A stretch of DNA of 64,000 nucleotides. It comes from M0103 sp040386155 (GTDB lineage Bacteria; Bacteroidota; Bacteroidia; Flavobacteriales_D; Crocinitomicaceae). Under the pieces are notes generated by a model. That model saw only the letters and a program-made list of their open reading frames with translations. It had not been told where the DNA came from and searched no databases. Shown piece by piece: positions 40,480 to 48,025 of the stretch; position 1 is the first letter of the stretch; each line of letters starts with the position of its first letter. The DNA is taken from positions 186,001 through 250,000 of the forward strand of contig JAZKFZ010000001.1 in the NCBI GenBank assembly GCA_040386155.1, written 5' to 3'. Made by a program: the position numbers and the translations under genes.

Positions 40480-41673
40480 CTACAATTTAATTGCCTTAAT
40501 CCCTGGCAACTCGGTTCCTTCCAAGTATTCTAGCATTGCACCACCTCCTGTAGAAACGTATGAAACCTTATCGCTCAAACCAAATTTATTGATGGCCGCT
40601 ACTGAATCTCCACCACCAATCAGTGAAAATGCACCTGCTGCCGTTGCGTCAACAATGGCATTGGCAATATCTACTGTGCCTTGCTGAAAATTTTCCATTT
40701 CAAAAACGCCCATCGGCCCATTCCATAAAATCAATTTGGAATTAAGAATGATTTCGCGACAAGCAATAGAAGTTGCTGGACCAGTATCCAATCCCATCCA
40801 ACCATCTGGAATTTCATTAATTTGAACCGTTTTTTTATTCGCGGCATTGTCAAACTTATCAGCAATAATGGTATCCGTTGGAATGTATAAATTAACGCCT
40901 TTTTCCTTTGCTTTTGCAATGATTGTTCTTGCCATCTCTAAATAATCGTCTTCTACTAAAGAAGCTCCTACTTTTCCTCCTTGTGCTTTCACAAACGTAT
41001 AAGCCATTCCGCCACCAACGATGAGGTTGTCTACTTTTTCAAGCAAACGTTCAATGATCGTAATTTTTGAAGAAACTTTTGCACCACCAACAATTGCCGT
41101 TAAAGGCTTTTCAGTGGAGTTAAGCACCTTGTCAACTGCTTTAATTTCTCCTTCAATCAAATAACCGAACATTTTGTCATTTGGGAAAAATTTGGCAACT
41201 ACCGTTGTGCTGGCATGTGCACGATGAGCCGTTCCGAAAGCATCATTGATGTAAACATCACCATGTTTAGCCAATTCTTGTGCAAAGCTTTCTGTTCCTG
41301 CTGTTTCTTGCTTATAGAAACGAACATTTTCAAGCATCAACACTTCTCCGGCTTTCAGTTCTGAACTCATTCGCAACGCTTCTTCACCAATACAATCGTT
41401 CGCAAATTTTACTGGCACACCCAGTATTTTTGAAGTATGATCAACAATATGACGTAGGGAGTATTTAGCATCAAAACCTTCTTTTGGTCGACCTAAATGC
41501 GACATCAAAACCACGCTTCCACCATTTTTTAAAACATGTAAAATTGTTGGAGCAGCTGCGCGAATACGCGTATCGTCTGTCACTGCAAATGTTTCCTTGT
41601 CTAAGGGAACGTTAAAATCTACACGGATTAGGGCTCTTTTGCCTGCGAAATTGTAAGTGTGGATCGTGTTCAT
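40480..41673 (-). CDS. pgk: Phosphoglycerate kinase
   Basis: 397 residues from the ATG at 41673 (MNTIHTYNFAGKRALIRVDFNVPLD). A longer frame begins at a TTG (41694) that is part of the -7 element itself, so it cannot be the start. Conserved PGK segments: RVDFNVPLD, SHLGRPK, FGTAHRAHAST, the hinge/ATP-binding GGAKVSSKI and the terminal IGGGDSVAAINKFG. Converts 1,3-bisphosphoglycerate and ADP to 3-phosphoglycerate and ATP in glycolysis. Single gene between divergent xseA and the SBP lipoprotein. Confidence 0.97.
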   Translation of the reverse strand: MNTIHTYNFAGKRALIRVDFNVPLDKETFAVTDDTRIRAAAPTILHVLKNGGSVVLMSHLGRPKEGFDAKYSLRHIVDHTSKILGVPVKFANDCIGEEALRMSSELKAGEVLMLENVRFYKQETAGTESFAQELAKHGDVYINDAFGTAHRAHASTTVVAKFFPNDKMFGYLIEGEIKAVDKVLNSTEKPLTAIVGGAKVSSKITIIERLLEKVDNLIVGGGMAYTFVKAQGGKVGASLVEDDYLEMARTIIAKAKEKGVNLYIPTDTIIADKFDNAANKKTVQINEIPDGWMGLDTGPATSIACREIILNSKLILWNGPMGVFEMENFQQGTVDIANAIVDATAAGAFSLIGGGDSVAAINKFGLSDKVSYVSTGGGAMLEYLEGTELPGIKAIKL

Positions 41674-41691
41674 GGATGAAAATTTGGTGAA

Positions 41692-41699
41692 CAAAAGTA
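41692..41699 (-). promoter_or_regulatory. -7 promoter element of pgk (decides the start codon)
   Basis: TACTTTTG on the minus strand, 18 bp before the ATG at 41673. The in-frame TTG at 41694 lies inside it. Confidence 0.6.
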
Positions 41700-41747
41700 A
41701 TCATGTGAGAGACAAAATCAAATTGTTCTTATTAATTTCACTAACCC

Positions 41748-42992
41748 ATGTCCGACGAACGCCAGATATTTACATTACAGCAAGTAGCAAGTTCTATTCG
41801 AAAAACGATTGAGAATAGGTATACTTCTTCGTATTGGTTAAAAGCGGAGCTGCACAAGATCAATTTGTTTGCTAGCGGTCATGCTTTTCCAGAGCTAGTG
41901 CAAAAAGAAGACGGAAAAATTGTGGCCCAAATGAGAGGAATTGTTTGGAAATCGAATTTTGATAGGATCAATCAACAATTTATTCAAGTGGTAAAAGAGC
42001 CACTAAAAGAAGGGTCTGTTTTTTTAATGCAGGTGAAAGTAACCTTTACTGAGCTGTATGGTGTGAGCTTACAAATTTTGGCCATCGACCCCAGTTTTTC
42101 TTTAGGTGAATTACAACGACAACGAGAGGAGACCTTGAATCGATTGCAAAAAGAAGGATTGTTGAATCTCAATCAATTGCTGAAATTTCCGCTGCTTCCG
42201 CAACGAGTGGCTATTATTTCTGCTGAAACGAGTAAAGGACTGAGCGACTTTATGAAAGTAATTGAGCAAAACCCTTTCGGGTACAAATTTTTTACGATGT
42301 TGTTTAAAGCACACATGCAAGGCGACCAAGCGGCCCCTTCGATGATAACAAAGTTGGAGCGGATCAGAAAAGTACTTCACCATTTTGATGTTGTGGTGAT
42401 TGTGCGTGGCGGCGGCGATGAAGTGGGCTTAACGTGCTACAATGATTTTGAGTTGTGCAAAGCAATTGCTACTTTTCCGATTCCTGTTTTGACAGGTATT
42501 GGGCACTCCACAAATCTCACAGTGGCTGAAATGATAGGCTATCGTAGCGCGATTACTCCTACTGAATTAGGTGAATTTTTGATTCAAGTTTTTCATGAAT
42601 TTGCAGTCCCCGTGGAAAATGCGACAAGAAGTTTGAAAGCACGTTGTGAATTTTTACTGGGAATAAATAAAATTCAATTTTCAAAATTGATTGGGGAATT
42701 TAAAAATGCAAACGGGTTTTTATTGCAAAATCAAGAGCAAAGCATTGAAAACCTGGTCTTAAGACTGAAAAGTGAAAGTCAAAATAAAATGATGCGGGAA
42801 TTGGCAACGCTGCAGCAAATTGAAGGAATGGTAAGGGTGCTGGACCCAAAAAGTGTATTGAAAAGAGGGTTTTCAATTGCTAAAGTGGATGATAAAATTA
42901 TCGATGCTTCCACTAAACTATCAAAAGGAATGCGAATACAAACTCAGACCTTTGATCAAATTATAGAATCTGAAATTATAGAAATACAATGA
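41748..42992 (+). CDS. xseA: Exodeoxyribonuclease VII large subunit
   Basis: 414 residues. The N-terminal OB fold (~5-105; WLKAELHKINLFASGHAFPELVQ) is followed by the catalytic domain: RVAIISAETSKGLSDF, VVIVRGGGDEVGLTCYNDFELCKAIA and PVLTGIGHSTNLTVAEMI. A helical/coiled-coil C-terminus ends in VLKRGFSIAKVDDKII. Degrades single-stranded DNA from either end with XseB. The stop overlaps the xseB ATG by 4 bp. Confidence 0.94.
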   Translation: MSDERQIFTLQQVASSIRKTIENRYTSSYWLKAELHKINLFASGHAFPELVQKEDGKIVAQMRGIVWKSNFDRINQQFIQVVKEPLKEGSVFLMQVKVTFTELYGVSLQILAIDPSFSLGELQRQREETLNRLQKEGLLNLNQLLKFPLLPQRVAIISAETSKGLSDFMKVIEQNPFGYKFFTMLFKAHMQGDQAAPSMITKLERIRKVLHHFDVVVIVRGGGDEVGLTCYNDFELCKAIATFPIPVLTGIGHSTNLTVAEMIGYRSAITPTELGEFLIQVFHEFAVPVENATRSLKARCEFLLGINKIQFSKLIGEFKNANGFLLQNQEQSIENLVLRLKSESQNKMMRELATLQQIEGMVRVLDPKSVLKRGFSIAKVDDKIIDASTKLSKGMRIQTQTFDQIIESEIIEIQ

Positions 42993-43183
42993 GCGAAGAA
43001 TTAAATTATAAAGGCGCCTTTGAAGAACTGCAAGAAATTGTTGTTCAGATGGAAAGTGGAAACATTTCTATTGATACGCTTTCTGAAAAAGTGAAACGAG
43101 CAACAGCGCTTATTGCCATCTGTAAAAACAAATTAAAAACGACAGAAGAAGACGTCAATGCAATTTTGAAGGAATTGGAATAG
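42989..43183 (+). CDS. xseB: Exodeoxyribonuclease VII small subunit
   Basis: 64 residues with the family pattern YKGAFEELQEIVVQMESGNISIDTLSEKVKRA and KLKTTEEDVNAIL. A helical hairpin that binds the XseA coiled coils. ATGA overlap with xseA shows translational coupling. Its stop lies 2 bp from the convergent SCO1-like gene. Confidence 0.92.
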   Translation: MSEELNYKGAFEELQEIVVQMESGNISIDTLSEKVKRATALIAICKNKLKTTEEDVNAILKELE

Positions 43184-43185
43184 AA

Positions 43186-43854
43186 TTACTTTTCTTTTAG
43201 TAACAGATTTATATCGCGCAACAATGAATCAACTTCTTTCGAATTGGTGCCATCGTAATATCCGCGGATACGCTTGTTTTTGTCGACCAAGACAAAATTG
43301 TTAGTGTGAATAAAATCACTGCCAACATCTCCTTGATTAATCGCTGCCGCTGGCTTTAGAACAAAAAATGATTTTCGAGCCAGTGCATACAATTTTTCCT
43401 TTTTCCCTGTGATGAAGTGCCAATTCTTTCCAGCATTGTGCGCCACAGCATAAGCTTTAAGTGCGGATGGGGTGTCTTTTTCTGGATCAACAGTAAAACT
43501 TAGGATTTGAAACTTTTTATTGTTCCCAAATTTATTGTCGATGCGCTGCATTTGTGAGTTCATTATTGGGCAAATGGTCTGACAAGTTGTAAAAAAATAC
43601 TCAGCTACAAACACTTTTCCTTCGATAGTTTTTTCGGTAATTTTTTGATTCTCTTGATCAATTAAACTAAAATCACCGATGGTATGCCCGTAGCCAATTC
43701 TCAATAATTCAGGATCCACCATTTCTTCCTGAAGATCAATTGGATTGAGGATCGGTAAAGACTTAGATTTTTCAGAATTTGAAGTTTGAAAATAATACGT
43801 TATTCCCACCATTATTGAAGAAAATAGAAGAAGAAATAAGAGTGTTTTTTTCAT
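43186..43854 (-). CDS. SCO1/SenC family copper-binding thioredoxin-like protein
   Basis: 222 residues from the ATG at 43854 (MKKTLLFLLLFSSIMVGITYYF, an N-terminal membrane anchor). A longer ATG at 43872 lies upstream of the -7 element and is rejected. The thioredoxin fold carries the SCO copper site: CQTIC (Cys-x3-Cys, after YFFTT) and a distal His in SDFIHTNNF. Family role: copper delivery to, or thiol maintenance of, the CuA site of cytochrome c oxidase. No oxidase genes are adjacent. Confidence 0.92.
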   Translation of the reverse strand: MKKTLLFLLLFSSIMVGITYYFQTSNSEKSKSLPILNPIDLQEEMVDPELLRIGYGHTIGDFSLIDQENQKITEKTIEGKVFVAEYFFTTCQTICPIMNSQMQRIDNKFGNNKKFQILSFTVDPEKDTPSALKAYAVAHNAGKNWHFITGKKEKLYALARKSFFVLKPAAAINQGDVGSDFIHTNNFVLVDKNKRIRGYYDGTNSKEVDSLLRDINLLLKEK

Positions 43855-43859
43855 GAAAG

Positions 43860-43867
43860 CAAAAATA
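43860..43867 (-). promoter_or_regulatory. -7 promoter element of the SCO1-like gene, implying a near-leaderless mRNA
   Basis: TATTTTTG on the minus strand, followed by CTTTC and the ATG. Confidence 0.6.
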
Positions 43868-43975
43868 AGCATTCCTTCCTTTTCTTCAGTTTATTATTTA
43901 GTTTATCCAAATGTTAAGAATTCAAAAAATATATCTACTTTAGTCTCAACCAAATCATGTGCATACACAGGAATT

Positions 43976-45202
43976 ATGAAAGCTAAAATTTCAAGTTTTT
44001 TCCTCTTCGGATTTTCCGCTTTTGTTGGATTTTCGCAGGGATATCAAGCCAATTTTCAGGGTCAAAAGCAGCAAGCTATGGGAAGTGCTGGTACCGGGTT
44101 GTTGTTGGATGGAGCAAGTCTATTCTTTAATCCTGGAGCTAGTTCGTTTTTGGAAAAATCATCTATTAATGCGGCGGTATCGCCTGTTTTTGCCAATGTG
44201 ATGTTCCAAGAAAGTGGAACGCAAGCTATTGGAAGAACAAATTCGCCAGTGTCGACACCATTTGCTTTTTATGCTGTTTTTAAACCTAAAAAATTAGAAA
44301 AATGGGCTTTTGGTTTTGCTGCATACACACCTTTTGGAAGCACAATTTCTTATGAAGATGGTTGGTTGGGCCGTTTTGCTTTAACACGTCTGCAACTGTC
44401 AAGTATCTTCTTTCAACCAACAGTATCATACAAAATCAGTGATAAATGGGGTATTGGTGGTGGATTTGTGATTTGTGATGGAAAAGTAAACTTGCAAAAA
44501 GATCTACCTGTTCAGTTCGATGACAGTTCTTATGCACATGTAGAATTGTCTGGAAAATCAATCGGATTTGGAGGGAATCTAGGCCTTTATTTTAAACCAA
44601 CAGAAAAATGGTCGTTTGGCTTAACATATCGTACGCAATTGAACATGAAATTAAAAGATGGCAATGCCGATTTTACAGTGCCGGATGCTGTTGCCGACAA
44701 GTTTCCCGATGGAAAGTTCACAGGAGCACTTCCCTTGCCACAAATTGCATCTTTTGGAGTAGGGTACAACCCAATCGAGCAATTGAAATTGGCACTCGAT
44801 GTCAACTTCATCGGTTTCAAAGCGTATGATACCTTGGCATTTGATTACGAGCAAAACACATCTTCATTGCTTGATTCTAAATTGCCTAGAATGTATCACA
44901 ATACCTTTGCTTTTCGCTTTGGTGCACAATACAAGGTAATTGAGCAACTTGACCTGCGTGTTGGGGTGGCTTATTCCTTGCCTCCTTCAGATGATGATTA
45001 TGTTACACCAGAAACACCAGATGCCCGTAAAATTGCACTTTCGGCTGGTTTGACGTATCGTCCAATTGAAAAATTTCAGATTGATGCTTCGGTTATTTAT
45101 GCGAAGTTTAAACGAAACTCTACCAATCAAGAATTGAATTTGTATGGAACATATTCTGTCATTGCCATCATTCCCGGGATTGGCTTAACGTATAATTTTT
45201 AA
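43976..45202 (+). CDS. OmpP1/FadL family outer-membrane transporter
   Basis: 408 residues from the ATG at 43976, which begins a signal peptide (MKAKISSFFLFGFSAFVGFSQ). The frame is open back to 43853 but that part has no signal peptide. After cleavage comes GYQANFQGQKQQAMGSAGTG, the N-terminal hatch segment of FadL-type barrels (usually ending NPA; here FFNPGASSF). The 14-strand barrel has YTPFGSTISYEDGWLGRF, typical of the family, and a terminal Phe. Such channels pass hydrophobic compounds, for example fatty acids. It lies 3 bp before an SGNH-like lipoprotein gene. Confidence 0.88.
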   Translation: MKAKISSFFLFGFSAFVGFSQGYQANFQGQKQQAMGSAGTGLLLDGASLFFNPGASSFLEKSSINAAVSPVFANVMFQESGTQAIGRTNSPVSTPFAFYAVFKPKKLEKWAFGFAAYTPFGSTISYEDGWLGRFALTRLQLSSIFFQPTVSYKISDKWGIGGGFVICDGKVNLQKDLPVQFDDSSYAHVELSGKSIGFGGNLGLYFKPTEKWSFGLTYRTQLNMKLKDGNADFTVPDAVADKFPDGKFTGALPLPQIASFGVGYNPIEQLKLALDVNFIGFKAYDTLAFDYEQNTSSLLDSKLPRMYHNTFAFRFGAQYKVIEQLDLRVGVAYSLPPSDDDYVTPETPDARKIALSAGLTYRPIEKFQIDASVIYAKFKRNSTNQELNLYGTYSVIAIIPGIGLTYNF

Positions 45203-45205
45203 GCT

Positions 45206-46528
45206 ATGAAAAAGTTTGTTTTATTGCTATTAAGTGGAGCATTTGCGCTTCAATCTTGTCAACCAAAAGAAACTGATTTTGAGGAATCGTTGGGTGACAT
45301 CGATGCAACAGCTGTTATTGCAATTGGTGGAGGATATATGGCCGGAGAATTAGATGGCGCATTGACGTATGAAGGTCAAAAAAATTCTTTAGCAGCGATG
45401 ATTTCAGGTCAATTTGCAAGCAATTCTTTTCTTCAGCCATTGATGGATCCATCCTCTGTTGGTATTGGTTTTACAGGAGGTTCTGTCTTAGACCTTGACT
45501 ATAAAACTGATTGCACTGGGGCAACTTCGCTATCACCCGTTCGTGTAGCGGCCACAGGCGATGCTACTCAATTAGCAAATATGTATGCCGGACCCTATGC
45601 CAACATGGGTGTTCTTGGCATGAAATCCACTCACTTAGTGGCAACTGGATATGGAAATTCTGCTGCAGGCGCGGGAAATTACAACCCGTTTTTTAGTCGA
45701 ATGGCGGCAAATGAGGCATCGTCTTCAGTGATTGCAGATGCTTTAGCGAATAATCCCACTTTTTTCAGCTTTTTTGTGGGAATGGAAGATGTTTTCCAAT
45801 ATGCACAAAAGGGAGCAACAGGTAGTTTAACGCCCATCAATGGGGCAGCAGGAGTAGGATTTGATGGTTCTATTTCAACAGCACTCGACCAATTGACGGC
45901 GAATGGAGCAAAAGGAGTTGTAGGAACAATTCCTGATGTAACTTCAATGCCTTATTTTACCACAATTCCATGGAATGGATTAAACCTAGATCAAGCAGAT
46001 GCTGATTTGTTAAACAATATTTACAATCCAATCGGAATTTCGTTCCAAGTAGGTGTAAATGCTTTTATGATTCAAGACCCAGATGCTGGTGCTTTTGGAG
46101 TTAGAAAGATGGTAGAGGGTGAATTGATAGTGTTGGGAGTGCCTTTGGATTCTGTGAAATGCAATCAAATGGGTTCAGCTTTTCCATTTAGAAATGAATT
46201 TGTGCTCACCTTAGAAGAAATTCAAGAAATTCGAGATTACACCAATAGTTACAATGCGATTTTAGCAGAAGAGGCTTCGAGTCATAATTTAGCGCTGGCG
46301 GATGTTCACTCATTTTTTGCTAAAATTAAGGCTGGTTTTGTGTGGAATGGGGTCTCGATTAGCTCAACTTTTGTTAGTGGTGGAGCCTATGCCTTAGATG
46401 GCTATTCACTCGTTCCGCGAACAAATGCATTATTAGCCAATGAATTTATTAAAGCAATAAATACGCAATATCATTCAACGATTCGTTTACTTAATCCGTC
46501 TGTTTACCGCGGAGTCATTTTCCCTTAA
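45206..46528 (+). CDS. SGNH/GDSL-like lipoprotein
   Basis: 440 residues. Lipoprotein signal MKKFVLLLLSGAFALQSCQPK (lipidated Cys in LQSC). The start of the fold, AVIAIGGGYMAGELDGALTYEGQKNSLAAMISGQF in parts, resembles SGNH block I, but the usual GDS/GNS is GGG here. The C-terminal block DGYSLVPRTNALLANEFIKAIN resembles block V (DxxH region) with no His at the expected place. This may therefore be a degenerate, non-catalytic member, or the catalytic residues may be placed differently. It follows an OmpP1-type porin by 3 bp, a combination that suggests lipid or ester handling at the outer membrane (inference). Confidence 0.72.
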   Translation: MKKFVLLLLSGAFALQSCQPKETDFEESLGDIDATAVIAIGGGYMAGELDGALTYEGQKNSLAAMISGQFASNSFLQPLMDPSSVGIGFTGGSVLDLDYKTDCTGATSLSPVRVAATGDATQLANMYAGPYANMGVLGMKSTHLVATGYGNSAAGAGNYNPFFSRMAANEASSSVIADALANNPTFFSFFVGMEDVFQYAQKGATGSLTPINGAAGVGFDGSISTALDQLTANGAKGVVGTIPDVTSMPYFTTIPWNGLNLDQADADLLNNIYNPIGISFQVGVNAFMIQDPDAGAFGVRKMVEGELIVLGVPLDSVKCNQMGSAFPFRNEFVLTLEEIQEIRDYTNSYNAILAEEASSHNLALADVHSFFAKIKAGFVWNGVSISSTFVSGGAYALDGYSLVPRTNALLANEFIKAINTQYHSTIRLLNPSVYRGVIFP

Positions 46529-46544
46529 TTCTAAAATTAATTTT

Positions 46545-47867
46545 ATGAAAAGAATTTTTACTACACTAATTTGTTTATTATCAGGACTTTCTGTTCAAGC
46601 ACAAGAAGCATGTTCAACTGGTCGCTATTCCTCAGATGTTTATTCTACGGTTAGCACTACTTCGAATATTACCTATGGGCAAAACTATTCCTTTAACGGG
46701 TCAATGACATCTTTAAAGTTAGATTTTTACGAACCTCAGGCGGATACCGCTACGAAACGACCATTAATTATTTGGATTCATGGTGGAAGCTTTATCGGAG
46801 GATCAAAGACTGATCAAGATATGGTTGCTTTGTCCAATCGCTTTGCAAAGAAAGGTTTTGTTTGTGCTTCTTTGGATTATCGACTTGGGTTTTTCCCAAT
46901 AGATTCTGCCAATGCGATCAAGGCCGTTTTGAGAGCTACTCAAGATGCTAGAGCTGCGGTAAGATTCTTTTACAAGAATGCACAAAATGGCAACTCTTAC
47001 AAAGTAGATACCAACAATATTTTCATTGGAGGTGCTTCCGCAGGAGCTATTACAGCACTTCATTTTGCTTATTTGGACAAGACTTGTGAATTGACAGAAA
47101 CTGGTTACATGACTCAAACAGCTTTGGATGGTTTTGGCGGTGCAGAAGGATATAGTGGAAATCCTTGTTATTCTTCAGATGTTAAGGGAGTAATTAATTT
47201 GTGTGGTGCATTGGCGCGATACAGTTGGATGGAATCGGGTGATGTTCCTGTGGTTTCTTTGCATGGAACAAATGACGGAACGGTAGGTTATAATCGTCAA
47301 ATTGTTAATCCAGGTGTTCCCTTGATGTACTTAGATGGCAGTAGAATGTTGTATGAACATGCAACTGCAATTGGACTTGAGAACCCATTTTATACTTTCA
47401 AAGGTGCCCCTCACGTGCCGCATGCTGGCACAAGCGCTTCCGCTTTAGCTTATATGGATACTACCGTTAATTTTGTGCGCGATTTCTTGATCGATCAAAT
47501 GGGGTGTACTGACGCTCCTTTGCAAGCGATGAATGCTACTCAACAAACAGCTACTCTTTATACTTCACCAGCTTGCACAACCAACGTGGTGGCTCCGGGG
47601 TGTTTTACTGCTGGTGCTGAAGAATTGATGGCAGGAGAAGTTTCTATGTTCCCTAACCCAGCAAAAGATCAAGTAACGATTTCAATTTCTGAAGGCCAAA
47701 TTTCAGGTGTTCAGGTGTTTGATTTGAATGGTCGTTTGATGACTTCTTCAAATGAAAGCGGATTAAGCTTGAATTTGGATGTGAGCGCCTTACATCAAGG
47801 TGTGTACTTTATTAAAATTATGGCAGCAAATAACTCCAATTATTCATTCAGATTAGTGAAGGATTAA
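46545..47867 (+). CDS. Secreted carboxylesterase (alpha/beta hydrolase) with type A T9SS sorting domain
   Basis: 440 residues. Signal peptide MKRIFTTLICLLSGLSVQAQ. The hydrolase has the oxyanion segment IWIHGGSFIGGSK, a DYRLGF strand, and the nucleophile elbow GGASAG with Ser in GxSxG. An Asp follows in LHGTNDGTVGY, and a His in APHVPHAG completes a plausible triad. The last ~75 residues (VSMFPNPAKDQVTISI, LNGRLMTS, GVYFIKIM) are a type A T9SS sorting domain. Likely exported and active on esters outside the cell. Third gene of an apparent operon with the OmpP1 channel and the SGNH lipoprotein (16-bp gap). Confidence 0.88.
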   Translation: MKRIFTTLICLLSGLSVQAQEACSTGRYSSDVYSTVSTTSNITYGQNYSFNGSMTSLKLDFYEPQADTATKRPLIIWIHGGSFIGGSKTDQDMVALSNRFAKKGFVCASLDYRLGFFPIDSANAIKAVLRATQDARAAVRFFYKNAQNGNSYKVDTNNIFIGGASAGAITALHFAYLDKTCELTETGYMTQTALDGFGGAEGYSGNPCYSSDVKGVINLCGALARYSWMESGDVPVVSLHGTNDGTVGYNRQIVNPGVPLMYLDGSRMLYEHATAIGLENPFYTFKGAPHVPHAGTSASALAYMDTTVNFVRDFLIDQMGCTDAPLQAMNATQQTATLYTSPACTTNVVAPGCFTAGAEELMAGEVSMFPNPAKDQVTISISEGQISGVQVFDLNGRLMTSSNESGLSLNLDVSALHQGVYFIKIMAANNSNYSFRLVKD

Positions 47868-47886
47868 AGAGCTATTTTTTCTAAAG

Positions 47887-47915
47887 AAATCCCACTTAAA
47901 GTGGGATTTTTTGTT
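47887..47915 (+). terminator. Terminator of the OmpP1-SGNH-esterase operon
   Basis: AAATCCCAC / GTGGGATTT stem followed by a T-rich tail. Confidence 0.85.
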
Positions 47916-48025
47916 TTTTATGGCATAATCCCGCTTAGTTCGTTTTTATTAGGCAACCATTTTTTTACTTTTTCGTTGAGTTAATTAGTAATTATTACTA
48001 CTTTGGTAGGCTACAACTCAAGATT

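Noticed and set aside
43853..43975. N-terminal extension of the OmpP1-like gene
   Set aside because: The signal peptide starts at 43976, and the extension overlaps the divergent SCO1-like gene's promoter.
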